A DNA stretch of 64,000 bases. Origin: Actinomycetes bacterium (GTDB lineage Bacteria > Actinomycetota > Coriobacteriia > Anaerosomatales > JAGXFU01). The stretch covers positions 62,001-126,000 of the forward strand of contig JAGXFU010000007.1 of the NCBI GenBank assembly GCA_024637115.1. The letters are read 5' to 3'. Both the position numbers and the translations under genes were made by a program. Below are positions 52,206 to 60,438 of the stretch, piece by piece (the stretch's first letter is position 1; each line of letters opens with the position of its first letter). The notes under the pieces were generated by a model that made no database searches, was not told the DNA's origin, and saw only the letters and a program-made list of their open reading frames with translations.

Positions 52206-53216
52206 CTACTCGAAGAAGCCCTGAGTCCTCTGCTCGAGCAAACCCGAGTTGATGATTTGCCTGAACGCCTCGTCGGGAATCGACGTATCCCAGTTTCCCG
52301 TAGCTTTCGCGCCTCCCCAGATCGCCAGCCAGAGACCGACCGCGAGCATGGGCCAGACCCATGGGGCGATGCGCACCGTGCCAAACGCACGAGCTTCAAG
52401 ACAGTTGTCTACCGGACACTCTTTCACGCAGTCCATGCAGCCGTCGCATTCCGGTGCACGCACGGTGCCGAGTTTCTCAACGTCTACATAGGCGTGACAT
52501 ACATCGGTACAGCGGGAGCAGTTGATGCACGTCTCCGCATCTCGATGAACCGTACAGGGCGAGGCGATGCCGACAGCGCTATAGAGCGCGCCGAGCGGAC
52601 AGAGCCACCGACACCACACCGGTCCGAGCAGCATAGAGACCACAAAAGTGAGCAGCAATACGAGGATGAAGAGCGGAGCGGCAAAACCGGTGATGATCTT
52701 GATGTCGGCGATCCACATGTAGGGAAGTGAGCGAAACGCGATCGACTCGGCGAGCGGGACCGAGGCGAGCAGCAAGAGCGCAGCCCCGCCAATGAGATAG
52801 CGCACTCCACGCCCACCGAGATCAAGCCAGCGCGGCAGGCGCAGGTTGTGTCCAAGGAGTTTGCGTCCGAGAGCTGCCGCAAGTTCCCAGACCGTGCCAA
52901 CGGGACAGATCCATCCGCAGAAGGCACGCTTGAACAGCAGCGAGATCGTGAGCGCAGCAACGATGATAACGAGCCCGGCGGGGAGCAGCGTGTCCCAGCC
53001 TCCGCCCTTGAGCCAGCCAAAGAAACTCGTGAAGTGTCCGATCGGGAGAATGCCCGCGACCGCCTCAGGACGTGATACGTACGGTCCGTTGCCTCGTGCC
53101 CACTCAGCGAATCGCAGTAGCTGGATCGCCGAGAAGACAAAGAACACCAGGAATGCGGCGCGAACAACGAGTCTGCTCGTTGCGATGGTGCGTATGCGGA
53201 TCCAGCGTTCGGACAC
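52206..53216 (-). CDS. NapH/NosR-like polyferredoxin membrane protein
   Basis: This 336-residue membrane protein has about five helices, the CGWICPVG and CRWLCPLGA motifs of the NapH/NosR/CcoG group on membrane loops, and two 4Fe-4S clusters (CINCSRCTDVC, CDGCMDCVKECP). These proteins move electrons between quinols or flavoproteins and iron-sulfur partners. The last cluster is followed by a further helix and a tail of about 35 residues. No catalytic partner is adjacent. Given the cytochrome-rich context it may serve an exported redox enzyme, but nothing ties it to the 21-28 kb operon. Confidence 0.93.
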   Translation of the reverse strand: MSERWIRIRTIATSRLVVRAAFLVFFVFSAIQLLRFAEWARGNGPYVSRPEAVAGILPIGHFTSFFGWLKGGGWDTLLPAGLVIIVAALTISLLFKRAFCGWICPVGTVWELAAALGRKLLGHNLRLPRWLDLGGRGVRYLIGGAALLLLASVPLAESIAFRSLPYMWIADIKIITGFAAPLFILVLLLTFVVSMLLGPVWCRWLCPLGALYSAVGIASPCTVHRDAETCINCSRCTDVCHAYVDVEKLGTVRAPECDGCMDCVKECPVDNCLEARAFGTVRIAPWVWPMLAVGLWLAIWGGAKATGNWDTSIPDEAFRQIINSGLLEQRTQGFFE

Positions 53217-53304
53217 GAACAGCCTTTCTCTCGGACTCAGGGCACGAAGTTGTATGCTACGCCCGAAGCTTCGCCGCTGCCAAGTGGTTTCGCCTCTTCA
53301 TAGG

Positions 53305-54057
53305 TCAGCGTTCTGCGTTCGCCGCAGTGGCGTCGCACATGTACCGGGCCATCCCGGGCCGGATCCTCTCGTAGGTTGCTGCGAAACGGGGATCCGCCAC
53401 GTACATCTTTCCGAGCTCCGCATGCATCTTGCGTGAGCACGGGTAGAACCACGTGTCGATCTGCAGTCTCGCACGGTCAACCGCATCCATCGCGCGTGGG
53501 TCGTGTGCTGCAACGCCCTCATCCATCAGCCCTGCAATTGCGGTGTTGATCTCCTCGCTCTCGGCCTTGAAGCGCTTCCAGTCATCTTTGGTGTAGCGCG
53601 CGGTTCGTCGGGCCGACTCCTTGTAGCTGTCGGTCTCTCCCCAACGTTCCTGAGCCTCCTGCTCATGCACGGCTGGATCGAAGTCTCCAAAGACCTCGAA
53701 CAGGTCATCTTTGCTCATTATCGTTCCTCTCTCATGTGCGTCTATGGCTCGCTCAACCGCTTCGATCATGGCGGCGAGCTGCGCGCCTTTGCGTTGGAGC
53801 AACTCCCGCTGGCTCTTGAGCGCCTCGTATCGCCGGAATCCGGGATTGCCCATCACCTCCGCGATCTCATCAAGCGGAAACCCGAGTTCGCGGTAGAGGA
53901 GAATCTGCTGGAGCCTCTCCAGGTCGGCGTCACTGTAGAGACGGTAGCCGGCCTCTGAATGTCCGGATGCACTCAGGAGGCCTATGTCGTCGTAGTGGTG
54001 CAGTGTTCGCACGCTGATATGGGCGAGCTTGGCGACATCTCCAACGGTGTAGGGCAC
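53305..54057 (-). CDS. TipA-type MerR-family regulator
   Basis: This 250-residue regulator has an N-terminal MerR winged helix (YTVGDVAKLAHISVRTLHHYDDIGLL, then GYRLYSDADLERLQQI), a long dimerising helix (about 75-115), and a C-terminal TipAS-like domain (about 120-250). TipAS binds ligands such as thiopeptides. GTG 54057 is chosen because GGAGA lies upstream and the HTH begins directly; the open frame continues to 54108. Length matches TipA-L. A MerR-type promoter with the operator in its spacer lies upstream, so autoregulation is expected. Confidence 0.95.
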   Translation of the reverse strand: MPYTVGDVAKLAHISVRTLHHYDDIGLLSASGHSEAGYRLYSDADLERLQQILLYRELGFPLDEIAEVMGNPGFRRYEALKSQRELLQRKGAQLAAMIEAVERAIDAHERGTIMSKDDLFEVFGDFDPAVHEQEAQERWGETDSYKESARRTARYTKDDWKRFKAESEEINTAIAGLMDEGVAAHDPRAMDAVDRARLQIDTWFYPCSRKMHAELGKMYVADPRFAATYERIRPGMARYMCDATAANAER

Positions 54058-54103
54058 GGAAGGTCTCCTCGGCAGCGGGTGTCGTACGGTGCGGCGCACG
54101 TTC

Positions 54104-54134
54104 ACCATAAACCCTCACGTAACGTAAGGGTCAA
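54104..54134 (-). promoter_or_regulatory. MerR-type promoter with operator in a 19-bp spacer
   Basis: On the minus strand the -35 box TTGACC (54134-54129) is separated from the -10 box TATGGT (54109-54104) by 19 bp instead of 17, the hallmark of promoters that MerR proteins activate by DNA distortion. A palindrome at 54111-54131 with outer arms ACCCT and AGGGT and inner ACGTAACGT overlaps the spacer and the -35 box. It lies 47 bases upstream of the regulator's start codon. Confidence 0.8.
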
Positions 54135-54195
54135 GGGGGACACCGGGCAGCGATCGAGAATGGACCACGGACACACGCGCAGGCATCGTACGGTT

Positions 54196-56502
54196 CTACC
54201 GGAGCGGATGCGCGACAGATCCCAGAGTTCGGTCGGCAAGGGGCTGCATGGTCGGACTTTCGCTCACCGGCGCGGCCTCTCCGTAGATCGAGCACCCGAG
54301 TTCGGAAACGGCTGCGTGGATTCGATCGCGAACGTCGAGCGGGAGCTCGACTGGCAGGAACAGCAGCATGCCCGGTTCCTGCGCGCCGGTTGTATCCCAC
54401 ACGCCTACCGCCTGCCCGTCAACAAACACCGACGCCGCGGCGTTTCCGGCTTTGTCGTATATATACGGGCGAACCGCGTCGTCAACGAATCGGTCCTTGC
54501 GTGCGTATCCGGTCGTGAGCGGATCGAGGGTGGGGAGCAGCGCCACATGAGGGCTGTCGAGCAGTGCTGCCGAGGAGAGCTCGTCGACATCGGCGGCGTG
54601 CATGAGCAGAGTCTCTTCGGACCCCGCGATGCGCACGTCTACGATCTCGTCGCCCAGCACATCGAGTGCCCGGTCGACTCTGCGCGGGCCGATTCCGGTC
54701 CACCACGCTATGTCTCGGCGGGTGACCGGCCCGTATGCGCGCACGTATGCGCGCAGGAGCACCGGGTCAGCAGTCGATTCATCCATACTGTCGAGTTTGA
54801 TGTCGGGAAGCGCCGAGGCGAACGGCAGGTACGTCCACTGGCGATCCCGCCAGTCGCCAACCGGTCGGTCGCGCACGATCAGCGATGATGCCGACAGATA
54901 GCTCACAAGTGCGGCAACGTCGAGATCGGGTTCACCGAGGGCTGTACGGAGTTGGGCGGATGTGAGCGGGCCACCTTTAAGGGCCTCAAGCGCACGGGGG
55001 GCGGCGTGCTCGCGGGTCCTTCTGTCGATGCCCCGCGCGGCAAGGAATTCCCGCGCGTACTTGACGACCGGGCGACGCGTTGAGGCGATGACCGCGGTCA
55101 GGAGATCATGGCGGACCACGAACAGCGAGCCGCGCATACAGCGCACACGAACCAGCGATCGGTTCTCGTAGAGCGCCGCATCGAGGCGTGCGCGTTCGAA
55201 TGACGGGAGTCGCGCATCGAGGGCCAGATAGGGTGTCATCGGATAGGTCGCATGAAGGCCAACCGCATCGGCCACGATCGACTCGATGCTCGCGGGTTCG
55301 TGAGGGGTGCCGATATGCTGCCGGGCGAGTATGCGCGGTACGGCGCGATCGATCTCGAACGACGGGATTCTGGTTGGCGTGGGGCAGAGTCGCGGCGGAC
55401 GCTTGGGGGGCACGGTTGTCCCTGACCCGCCTTTTGCGCTCGCAAGACCCTCGACATCGATCATTGCGATCTCCTCGGCAAGGTCGGAGAGGCGAACGAG
55501 CGGAATGAGGGTGCGGGCTGTGGCGAACGGTGACGGTTGCTTCTTCTGGCCAAAGGTGAAGTGCTCGAATCCCCTGTACGTGCGCCTGGGCGTGACGCGG
55601 CCCTCCGCATCAAGGTTGTACGCGATGAGGCACGCCGCGAGTTCCGCGAGCGAAGCGCGATCCTCTTCTGTGGCGTGCTCGCCGCGCCAGAGGTCGGGGT
55701 AGCGCGTGACCGTTTCGAGTACCCAGAGGACGTCGTACCAGAAGTTCGGCCACTTGACGCTCTTGAACTGGTAGCCATGCCCGAACGCGTAAGGACGCTC
55801 GGTGATCCGGCGCCGCCAGATCTCGAGCGGGGTGCGTGCGGCGCTCAGGAGCCATTTCGGCCGTTGGTCGCTTGGGACCTGGGACCATACGCGCAGTCCC
55901 TCCAGGGTGACTTGAGGGCAGGCATCCGAGACTCTTCCGGGGCCGCGCCAGAGCGTGCTCTTCTCCGGAACGCAACGCCAGGCCTGGCCTTGTGTGCTTC
56001 CGGATGCGTCGCTCGCAATCCGTTTCAGCGCCAGTCTCACTCGCGGGTCTTCTGCGCGCCCGAATCGCAGGAGGACGTCGGTGATCGCGTTGGTGTCGCA
56101 CAGCAACGAACCCCATTCCGGCTTGGGTCGGCCGGGGACGCGGCCGAAACTCAGGAAGCGACCGCTCTTGTCCTGATGCTCGAGCAGAGCATCGAGCAGC
56201 CCTTCGATCTGTGGGGCATCGGTTCCTTGAACTCCCATATCCGCCAGAAGATTCAGGCGGTTGGGTAGGAAGGCCGGGCTGTGATGCCCGGGAAAGTCGC
56301 CATCCCCCCATTCGGGAAGCCGGGCGATCAGCTCGATAACGCCTGCATCTGCGAGCACCGCATCATGGTCCGAGAGCGCTTCGGCTCCCTCGGGCTCGCC
56401 CAGCAACAGCGCGTGAGTCGTCCAACGAGTGTAGGGCTCCTCGGCAGAGAGGAGCCACGGGAGTGGGTCGACTCTGAGCAGGTCTGCGATCCGATGCGGC
56501 AC
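54196..56502 (-). CDS. Fusion of an alpha/alpha-toroid-like region and a winged-helix AlkZ-like (HTH_42) domain
   Basis: This 768-residue protein has two parts. The N-terminal 370 or so residues resemble helical toroid proteins of the prenyltransferase/squalene-cyclase-like kind (LLDALLEHQDKSGRFLSFGR, ETVTRYPDLW). The C-terminal part (about 385-768) resembles the HTH_42 family of YcaQ/AlkZ-like proteins, starting after a proline-rich linker. In AlkZ and YcaQ a QxQ/QxD motif gives glycosylase activity; here the matching stretch reads GLHATYPMTPYLALDARL, without those glutamines. Its activity is therefore uncertain. The two parts are usually separate genes. Confidence 0.8.
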   Translation of the reverse strand: MPHRIADLLRVDPLPWLLSAEEPYTRWTTHALLLGEPEGAEALSDHDAVLADAGVIELIARLPEWGDGDFPGHHSPAFLPNRLNLLADMGVQGTDAPQIEGLLDALLEHQDKSGRFLSFGRVPGRPKPEWGSLLCDTNAITDVLLRFGRAEDPRVRLALKRIASDASGSTQGQAWRCVPEKSTLWRGPGRVSDACPQVTLEGLRVWSQVPSDQRPKWLLSAARTPLEIWRRRITERPYAFGHGYQFKSVKWPNFWYDVLWVLETVTRYPDLWRGEHATEEDRASLAELAACLIAYNLDAEGRVTPRRTYRGFEHFTFGQKKQPSPFATARTLIPLVRLSDLAEEIAMIDVEGLASAKGGSGTTVPPKRPPRLCPTPTRIPSFEIDRAVPRILARQHIGTPHEPASIESIVADAVGLHATYPMTPYLALDARLPSFERARLDAALYENRSLVRVRCMRGSLFVVRHDLLTAVIASTRRPVVKYAREFLAARGIDRRTREHAAPRALEALKGGPLTSAQLRTALGEPDLDVAALVSYLSASSLIVRDRPVGDWRDRQWTYLPFASALPDIKLDSMDESTADPVLLRAYVRAYGPVTRRDIAWWTGIGPRRVDRALDVLGDEIVDVRIAGSEETLLMHAADVDELSSAALLDSPHVALLPTLDPLTTGYARKDRFVDDAVRPYIYDKAGNAAASVFVDGQAVGVWDTTGAQEPGMLLFLPVELPLDVRDRIHAAVSELGCSIYGEAAPVSESPTMQPLADRTLGSVAHPLR

Positions 56503-56621
56503 CGGGCTCCTCTCTCAGGTATGTCCAGCCTATCGATATTTGCCCGAATTCGCGACAGGAGTGACGCTATACTCGACCGTGCGTGATCGCACTCGAGTCT
56601 CCATTCAGGAAAGGCTGCCCG

Positions 56622-57092
56622 TTGAGACGCTTTCAAGGCATCGCACCTCTGATGGTCATCGTTGCACTCACGCTCGCGGTCTCTGGCTGCGTCGCTGAAG
56701 CGCCGGAGCCACTCACGCTCGACCAGATACGGGATATGAGCATGTCTACCGAGCAGAAGCAGTTGGACATGCCGGAGGGATTCCCGCTTCAAGTACCGGT
56801 CATCGAGGGCGAGGTCGTGGTCGCGTCCGTATACGACCAGGGCAACGGTGTCTGGCTGTATGATCTTCGCACTGAGCACGCCTGGGCATCTGCTGCGGAG
56901 TGGTATCGACGCATGTACCCGATCGCGAACTGGGAGCTGTTGAGCGAGGTCCCGATGTCCAACGGCGAGGTCATAACGTTGGAGTTTGCCAAAGGCGATG
57001 CGCGCTCCACAGTTGTTGTGCGCTACGAAGACGGGGGAGCGCTCGTCGAGGCGAGCGTGGCACTCGGTGCTCCGGCGAGCGATACGTTCTAA
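56622..57092 (+). CDS. Small lipoprotein
   Basis: This 156-residue protein has a lipoprotein signal: IAPLMVIVALTLAVSGC, with the lipid-bearing cysteine at about residue 25. A compact alpha/beta domain follows (LDMPEGFPLQVPVIEGEVVVAS...). TTG 56622 is chosen because AGGAAAGG lies about 7 bases upstream and the signal sequence begins properly; GTG 56583 would add a non-signal tail. I do not recognise the domain. It converges on the zinc-ribbon gene with a 4-base overlap. Confidence 0.8.
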   Translation: MRRFQGIAPLMVIVALTLAVSGCVAEAPEPLTLDQIRDMSMSTEQKQLDMPEGFPLQVPVIEGEVVVASVYDQGNGVWLYDLRTEHAWASAAEWYRRMYPIANWELLSEVPMSNGEVITLEFAKGDARSTVVVRYEDGGALVEASVALGAPASDTF

Positions 57093-57319
57093 TCGGCACT
57101 GCTCGTGCGGCCGTCACCCACACACACCGGCGAGATGCACGCTGCACACGCTCCCACACATACCGGCACTGCACATCCGCACTCCGGGCAGCGCCCGTGC
57201 GATGAGTTGAGACGCGCGCCGCACTCGCGACAGACAGGCTCGTCGATCTCCTCCTCGGCCCACACATCGCCAAAGAGCACATCGGCATTCGGGATGTCGA
57301 AGCGTTCATGAGTACTCAT
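57089..57319 (-). CDS. Small zinc-ribbon protein
   Basis: This 76-residue protein has an acidic N-terminus (DVLFGDVWAEEEIDEPV) and a cysteine-rich C-terminal half: CRECG, CPECGC, then CVGACAAC and a final CVG. The first two pairs form a typical zinc ribbon; the later cysteines may bind a second metal. It lacks a good ribosome-binding site at ATG 57319. It sits between the lipoprotein gene (convergent) and the ABC ATPase gene (divergent). Function is unknown; stand-alone zinc ribbons often bind nucleic acids or other proteins. Confidence 0.65.
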   Translation of the reverse strand: MSTHERFDIPNADVLFGDVWAEEEIDEPVCRECGARLNSSHGRCPECGCAVPVCVGACAACISPVCVGDGRTSSAD

Positions 57320-57369
57320 GCGAACGAGGCAAGCAACCACCACGCCAGGCCGCGTGCTACGCTCCCCGC

Positions 57370-58158
57370 ATGGATACGATGACTCCATTGCTCGAGTTGA
57401 CCCGTGCCACCGTAGTTCGCGACGGCAACACGATTCTGGACATAGATCATCTCGCGATCGACGAGGGAGAGCATGTCGCTATCCTCGGTCCCAACGGTTC
57501 GGGCAAGTCCACGTTGATAGGTCTGCTCACGCGAGACATCCGTCCGCTCTACCGCGAGGATACCCCGCCGGTACGATTCCGCGGACTGGATCGGTGGAAT
57601 CTCTTTGAGGCCCGCGGCTTCTTTGGGATCGTCTCGGCGAGTTGGCAGCATCTCTATGACCAGCCGGTGACCGTTCGCGATGTCGTGCGTTCGGGCTATT
57701 TTGGCTCAGTAGGCGTGCATCCCTCGTCCCATCTCACTCCCGGTCAGGCCATACATGCCGAGGAACTCCTCGGACTTCTTGAGATTCTCAACCTTGCGGA
57801 TCGGCGTATGGATACGCTCTCAACAGGTGAGGCGCGTAGGGCGTTGATTGCCCGGGCGCTTGTGCACGATCCTGCGTTGCTCGTCCTCGATGAGCCTACG
57901 GCCGGCCTCGACCCCGGGGCTGCAATGCGGTTACGCGAGACGTATCGACGTCTGGCCGGCGCGGGTCGCTCGCTTGTGCTTGTGACCCATCATGTCGAGG
58001 ACATAGGCCCGGAGATCGAGCGCGTCATTCTGTTGAAGGCCGGGCGCATAGAAGCTGATGGACCGGTTCTCGACATACTCACCTCCAGCGCAATGAGCGA
58101 ACTGTTCGGCGAAGATATCGAGCTCGTGGTACGCGCTGGTCGATTCGCTTTGGGGTAG
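57370..58158 (+). CDS. ABC transporter ATP-binding protein without a permease
   Basis: This 262-residue ATPase has Walker A at residues 40-48 (GPNGSGKST), the signature LSTGEARRALIARAL, Walker B LLVLDEPTAGLDP and the switch histidine in VTHHVEDIG. The Q-loop region reads IVSASWQHLYDQP. Sequence style fits the YlmA/ModF-like orphan group or an iron/molybdate importer ATPase; no permease or binding protein is adjacent. It is therefore either shared with a distant permease or acts in another process. The start at 57370 overlaps nothing. Confidence 0.9.
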   Translation: MDTMTPLLELTRATVVRDGNTILDIDHLAIDEGEHVAILGPNGSGKSTLIGLLTRDIRPLYREDTPPVRFRGLDRWNLFEARGFFGIVSASWQHLYDQPVTVRDVVRSGYFGSVGVHPSSHLTPGQAIHAEELLGLLEILNLADRRMDTLSTGEARRALIARALVHDPALLVLDEPTAGLDPGAAMRLRETYRRLAGAGRSLVLVTHHVEDIGPEIERVILLKAGRIEADGPVLDILTSSAMSELFGEDIELVVRAGRFALG

Positions 58159-58272
58159 GCAATCAAGATCGACCCATACTGCATTGGCAGTGTAGAATTA
58201 AGCACCCGGTGCTGTGACAGGCAAGGTCACAGGCGGGATCACATCGAATGAAGAAACACGGGGGATACCGGC

Positions 58273-59157
58273 ATGTCCCTGCGCATTCGCGTGGCACTCT
58301 TTGCCATCGCGGTCATGATCGTCACGCCGCTGCTCACAGGCTGCACGGGAGATCCTGTGCCCGATGTCTCCGGCCAGCGATTCGAAAGCGCCCGTTTCGC
58401 GCTCGAACGTGCTGGCTTCCGCGTGGGCCGCATCAAATACGACGAGAACGCTCAAGGGCCAGTGGGCTTTGTCGTGGGCCAGTATCCCAAGGCCGAAGCG
58501 CTTGCCACGCCCGGTGATGATATCGATTTGACGATCTCGGGCGCACTCCTCGTACGCGTACCTATGCTGATTGGCAAAGATGGTGAACGAGCACGAGCCG
58601 AGGTTCGGGATTCTGAGCTGAGGGGTGGACGCGTCACGGAGGAGAACCACGACTACATCCCTGCGGGAACGGTGATTTCGCAGGCGATACGGCCGGGATC
58701 CTTCGCTCCCAAAGACACGAAGGTCGCCTATGTGATCTCGCTCGGGCCCAAAGACGCCGCCGTTCCGCCCGTGGTTGGTCGCTGGGAAGAGGACGCTGAG
58801 GTCTTCCTTGGCGATGTTGGATTCGGTAGCCGTGTGGACCGCGAGCATGCGCGTCAGCCTGAGGGCGTCGTGATCGAGCAGTTCCCGGATGCTCGGACAG
58901 ACCTCGATCTGGGAGAACGGGTCAAACTGACCGTATCTCGGGGGCCGGTGCTCGCCAAGATTCCCGACGTTCGCGGTCATGACGCAGATCGTGCAACGCG
59001 AGCGCTCGAGGCGGAAGGTGTACGCGTATCGTATCGGTTCCAAAGCGGACTCGATCTCGATGCGTGGGAGGACGGAGTCGTTGCCTCACAGGACCCCATC
59101 GGTGGCTCGCAGGTTCCGGAAGGGATAGAGGTCATACTCTATCTGCGAGCGCCATAG
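58273..59157 (+). CDS. Lipoprotein with four PASTA repeats
   Basis: This 294-residue lipoprotein has the lipobox LLTGC (cysteine at about residue 24) followed by four PASTA domains (about 28-95, 95-163, 164-230 and 231-294). Each has P-D/M-V/L-x-G and a helix with A-x-x-L-E. PASTA domains bind peptidoglycan stem peptides or muropeptides and usually belong to Ser/Thr kinases or penicillin-binding proteins. Here they are anchored by lipid without a kinase. GGGGGA precedes ATG 58273. Confidence 0.92.
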   Translation: MSLRIRVALFAIAVMIVTPLLTGCTGDPVPDVSGQRFESARFALERAGFRVGRIKYDENAQGPVGFVVGQYPKAEALATPGDDIDLTISGALLVRVPMLIGKDGERARAEVRDSELRGGRVTEENHDYIPAGTVISQAIRPGSFAPKDTKVAYVISLGPKDAAVPPVVGRWEEDAEVFLGDVGFGSRVDREHARQPEGVVIEQFPDARTDLDLGERVKLTVSRGPVLAKIPDVRGHDADRATRALEAEGVRVSYRFQSGLDLDAWEDGVVASQDPIGGSQVPEGIEVILYLRAP

Positions 59158-59177
59158 GCCATCGATCCGTTGCAGAG

Positions 59178-59582
59178 CTAGATCTCTAGCCAGCGCGCAA
59201 TGAAGTATCCGACCGCTGCGACCGTGCCTGTGAGCACTGCTCCCCACACCATGTCGATCACCGACACCTGCCATGCCCAACCCTTGAGTGTGGACAGGTT
59301 GGTGAGATCGTAGGTTCCGTAGGCGAGGAACCCAAAGATCACTCCCCGCATGATCGCGTCGTTCAGGCTTCCCTTGTCGTAGCCCGGCAGTGATGCGAGG
59401 ACCAGGACACCGATCACGTAGAGCAAATAGAACGCTCCGGCCACAGGAAGGTTCGGCTTATCGAGCAGCAGGTCACCGATGTAGGGACGATAGACCCGTC
59501 CCGTGGCAAAGGTGAGCCACGCGAAGTCGATCGCAAAGAACACTGCAGTGGTCAGTCCATAGAGTTCGACATACTTCACCAT
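59178..59582 (-). CDS. DUF2177 membrane protein
   Basis: This 134-residue membrane protein has four helices. The DUF2177 signature is visible: FFAIDFAWLTFATGRVYRPYIG near the N-terminus, then RGVIFGFLAYGTYDLTNLSTLKGW and DMVWGAVLTG. The family function is unknown. It ends 20 bases past the convergent PASTA lipoprotein gene. No neighbouring gene suggests a role. Confidence 0.92.
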   Translation of the reverse strand: MVKYVELYGLTTAVFFAIDFAWLTFATGRVYRPYIGDLLLDKPNLPVAGAFYLLYVIGVLVLASLPGYDKGSLNDAIMRGVIFGFLAYGTYDLTNLSTLKGWAWQVSVIDMVWGAVLTGTVAAVGYFIARWLEI

Positions 59583-59657
59583 CGCGATTCCCTCCCGCGC
59601 GTTACGGTCCTCTTGGTAAGATTCCCATTCTCGGGAATCACGCGTCGAGAGCGTCGG

Positions 59658-60437
59658 CTACTGACCGAGTGTTCTCAAGCGTAGCGGGCGCAACAACAAT
59701 GCGATGTCGCTTGCAGTTGTCCACTGCTGGTCCTCTGCCGAGATCGAGGCGGGGTTGTCGCCGGGCTGCGGTCCGTACGATCCGAACTGCGCGTGATTGC
59801 CTCCTTCGATCGGCACGAACGACGTTGAGGAGGGAAGTAGATCGACGCTGGCTTCGAGAGAGTCGCTCGATAGTACGCCGTCGAGTGTGCCGAATATCGA
59901 GGTGACCATCAGATCATTGTCGGAGAGATCGGTGCTCGATGCCGGATAGGCAGCGAGCAGCACGAGAGCGTTAACGGTCTCGGCGTGGCCCTCTGCATAC
60001 GATGCGGCCATCGCTCCTCCAAGACTGTGACCGCCGACCGCCCACGCAAGGACGTCGGGATGTGCGGCGATGATGTCGTCGGCCCTGTTGGCGTCGAGGA
60101 CTGCGAGATTGAGGGTGACGCGCGGGACGACAACGAGATATCCACGTGATGCGATCTCGCGGGCGAGGGGAGCATACGAGCGATAGTCGACTCGCCCTCC
60201 CGGATATAGAATCACTCCGACATGGGCAGCACTGCCTTCCGGCTGAATCGCGTAGGCGTCGTCTTCGACACGCACATCCATGCCGTCGCCGGACTCGAGC
60301 GCCTGGAGCGCCTCCGCGCTCGGACCAAGGGGGGTGAGTGCCCACCAGGTGAAGCCTGCGAGCGCGAGTACGATCGCCGTGGCGACTGCGAGACCCCCGT
60401 ATGTGAGACCTTTTCTAACCGGCTTTCTCAAGGACAC
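59658..60437 (-). CDS. Alpha/beta-hydrolase with N-terminal membrane anchor
   Basis: This 259-residue protein has an N-terminal helix (about 12-34, LAVATAIVLALAGFTWWAL) that anchors or exports it, then an alpha/beta-hydrolase fold. The nucleophile elbow is GGHSLGGAMA (serine near residue 140), the fold starts with VILYPGGRVDYRSY, and the likely catalytic histidine is in GNHAQFG. It resembles dienelactone-hydrolase-like and PF12695-type proteins. Substrate unknown. It is downstream of the baeRF3 gene on the same strand, one base apart, so the two are co-transcribed. Confidence 0.9.
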   Translation of the reverse strand: MSLRKPVRKGLTYGGLAVATAIVLALAGFTWWALTPLGPSAEALQALESGDGMDVRVEDDAYAIQPEGSAAHVGVILYPGGRVDYRSYAPLAREIASRGYLVVVPRVTLNLAVLDANRADDIIAAHPDVLAWAVGGHSLGGAMAASYAEGHAETVNALVLLAAYPASSTDLSDNDLMVTSIFGTLDGVLSSDSLEASVDLLPSSTSFVPIEGGNHAQFGSYGPQPGDNPASISAEDQQWTTASDIALLLRPLRLRTLGQ

Positions 60438-60438
60438 C

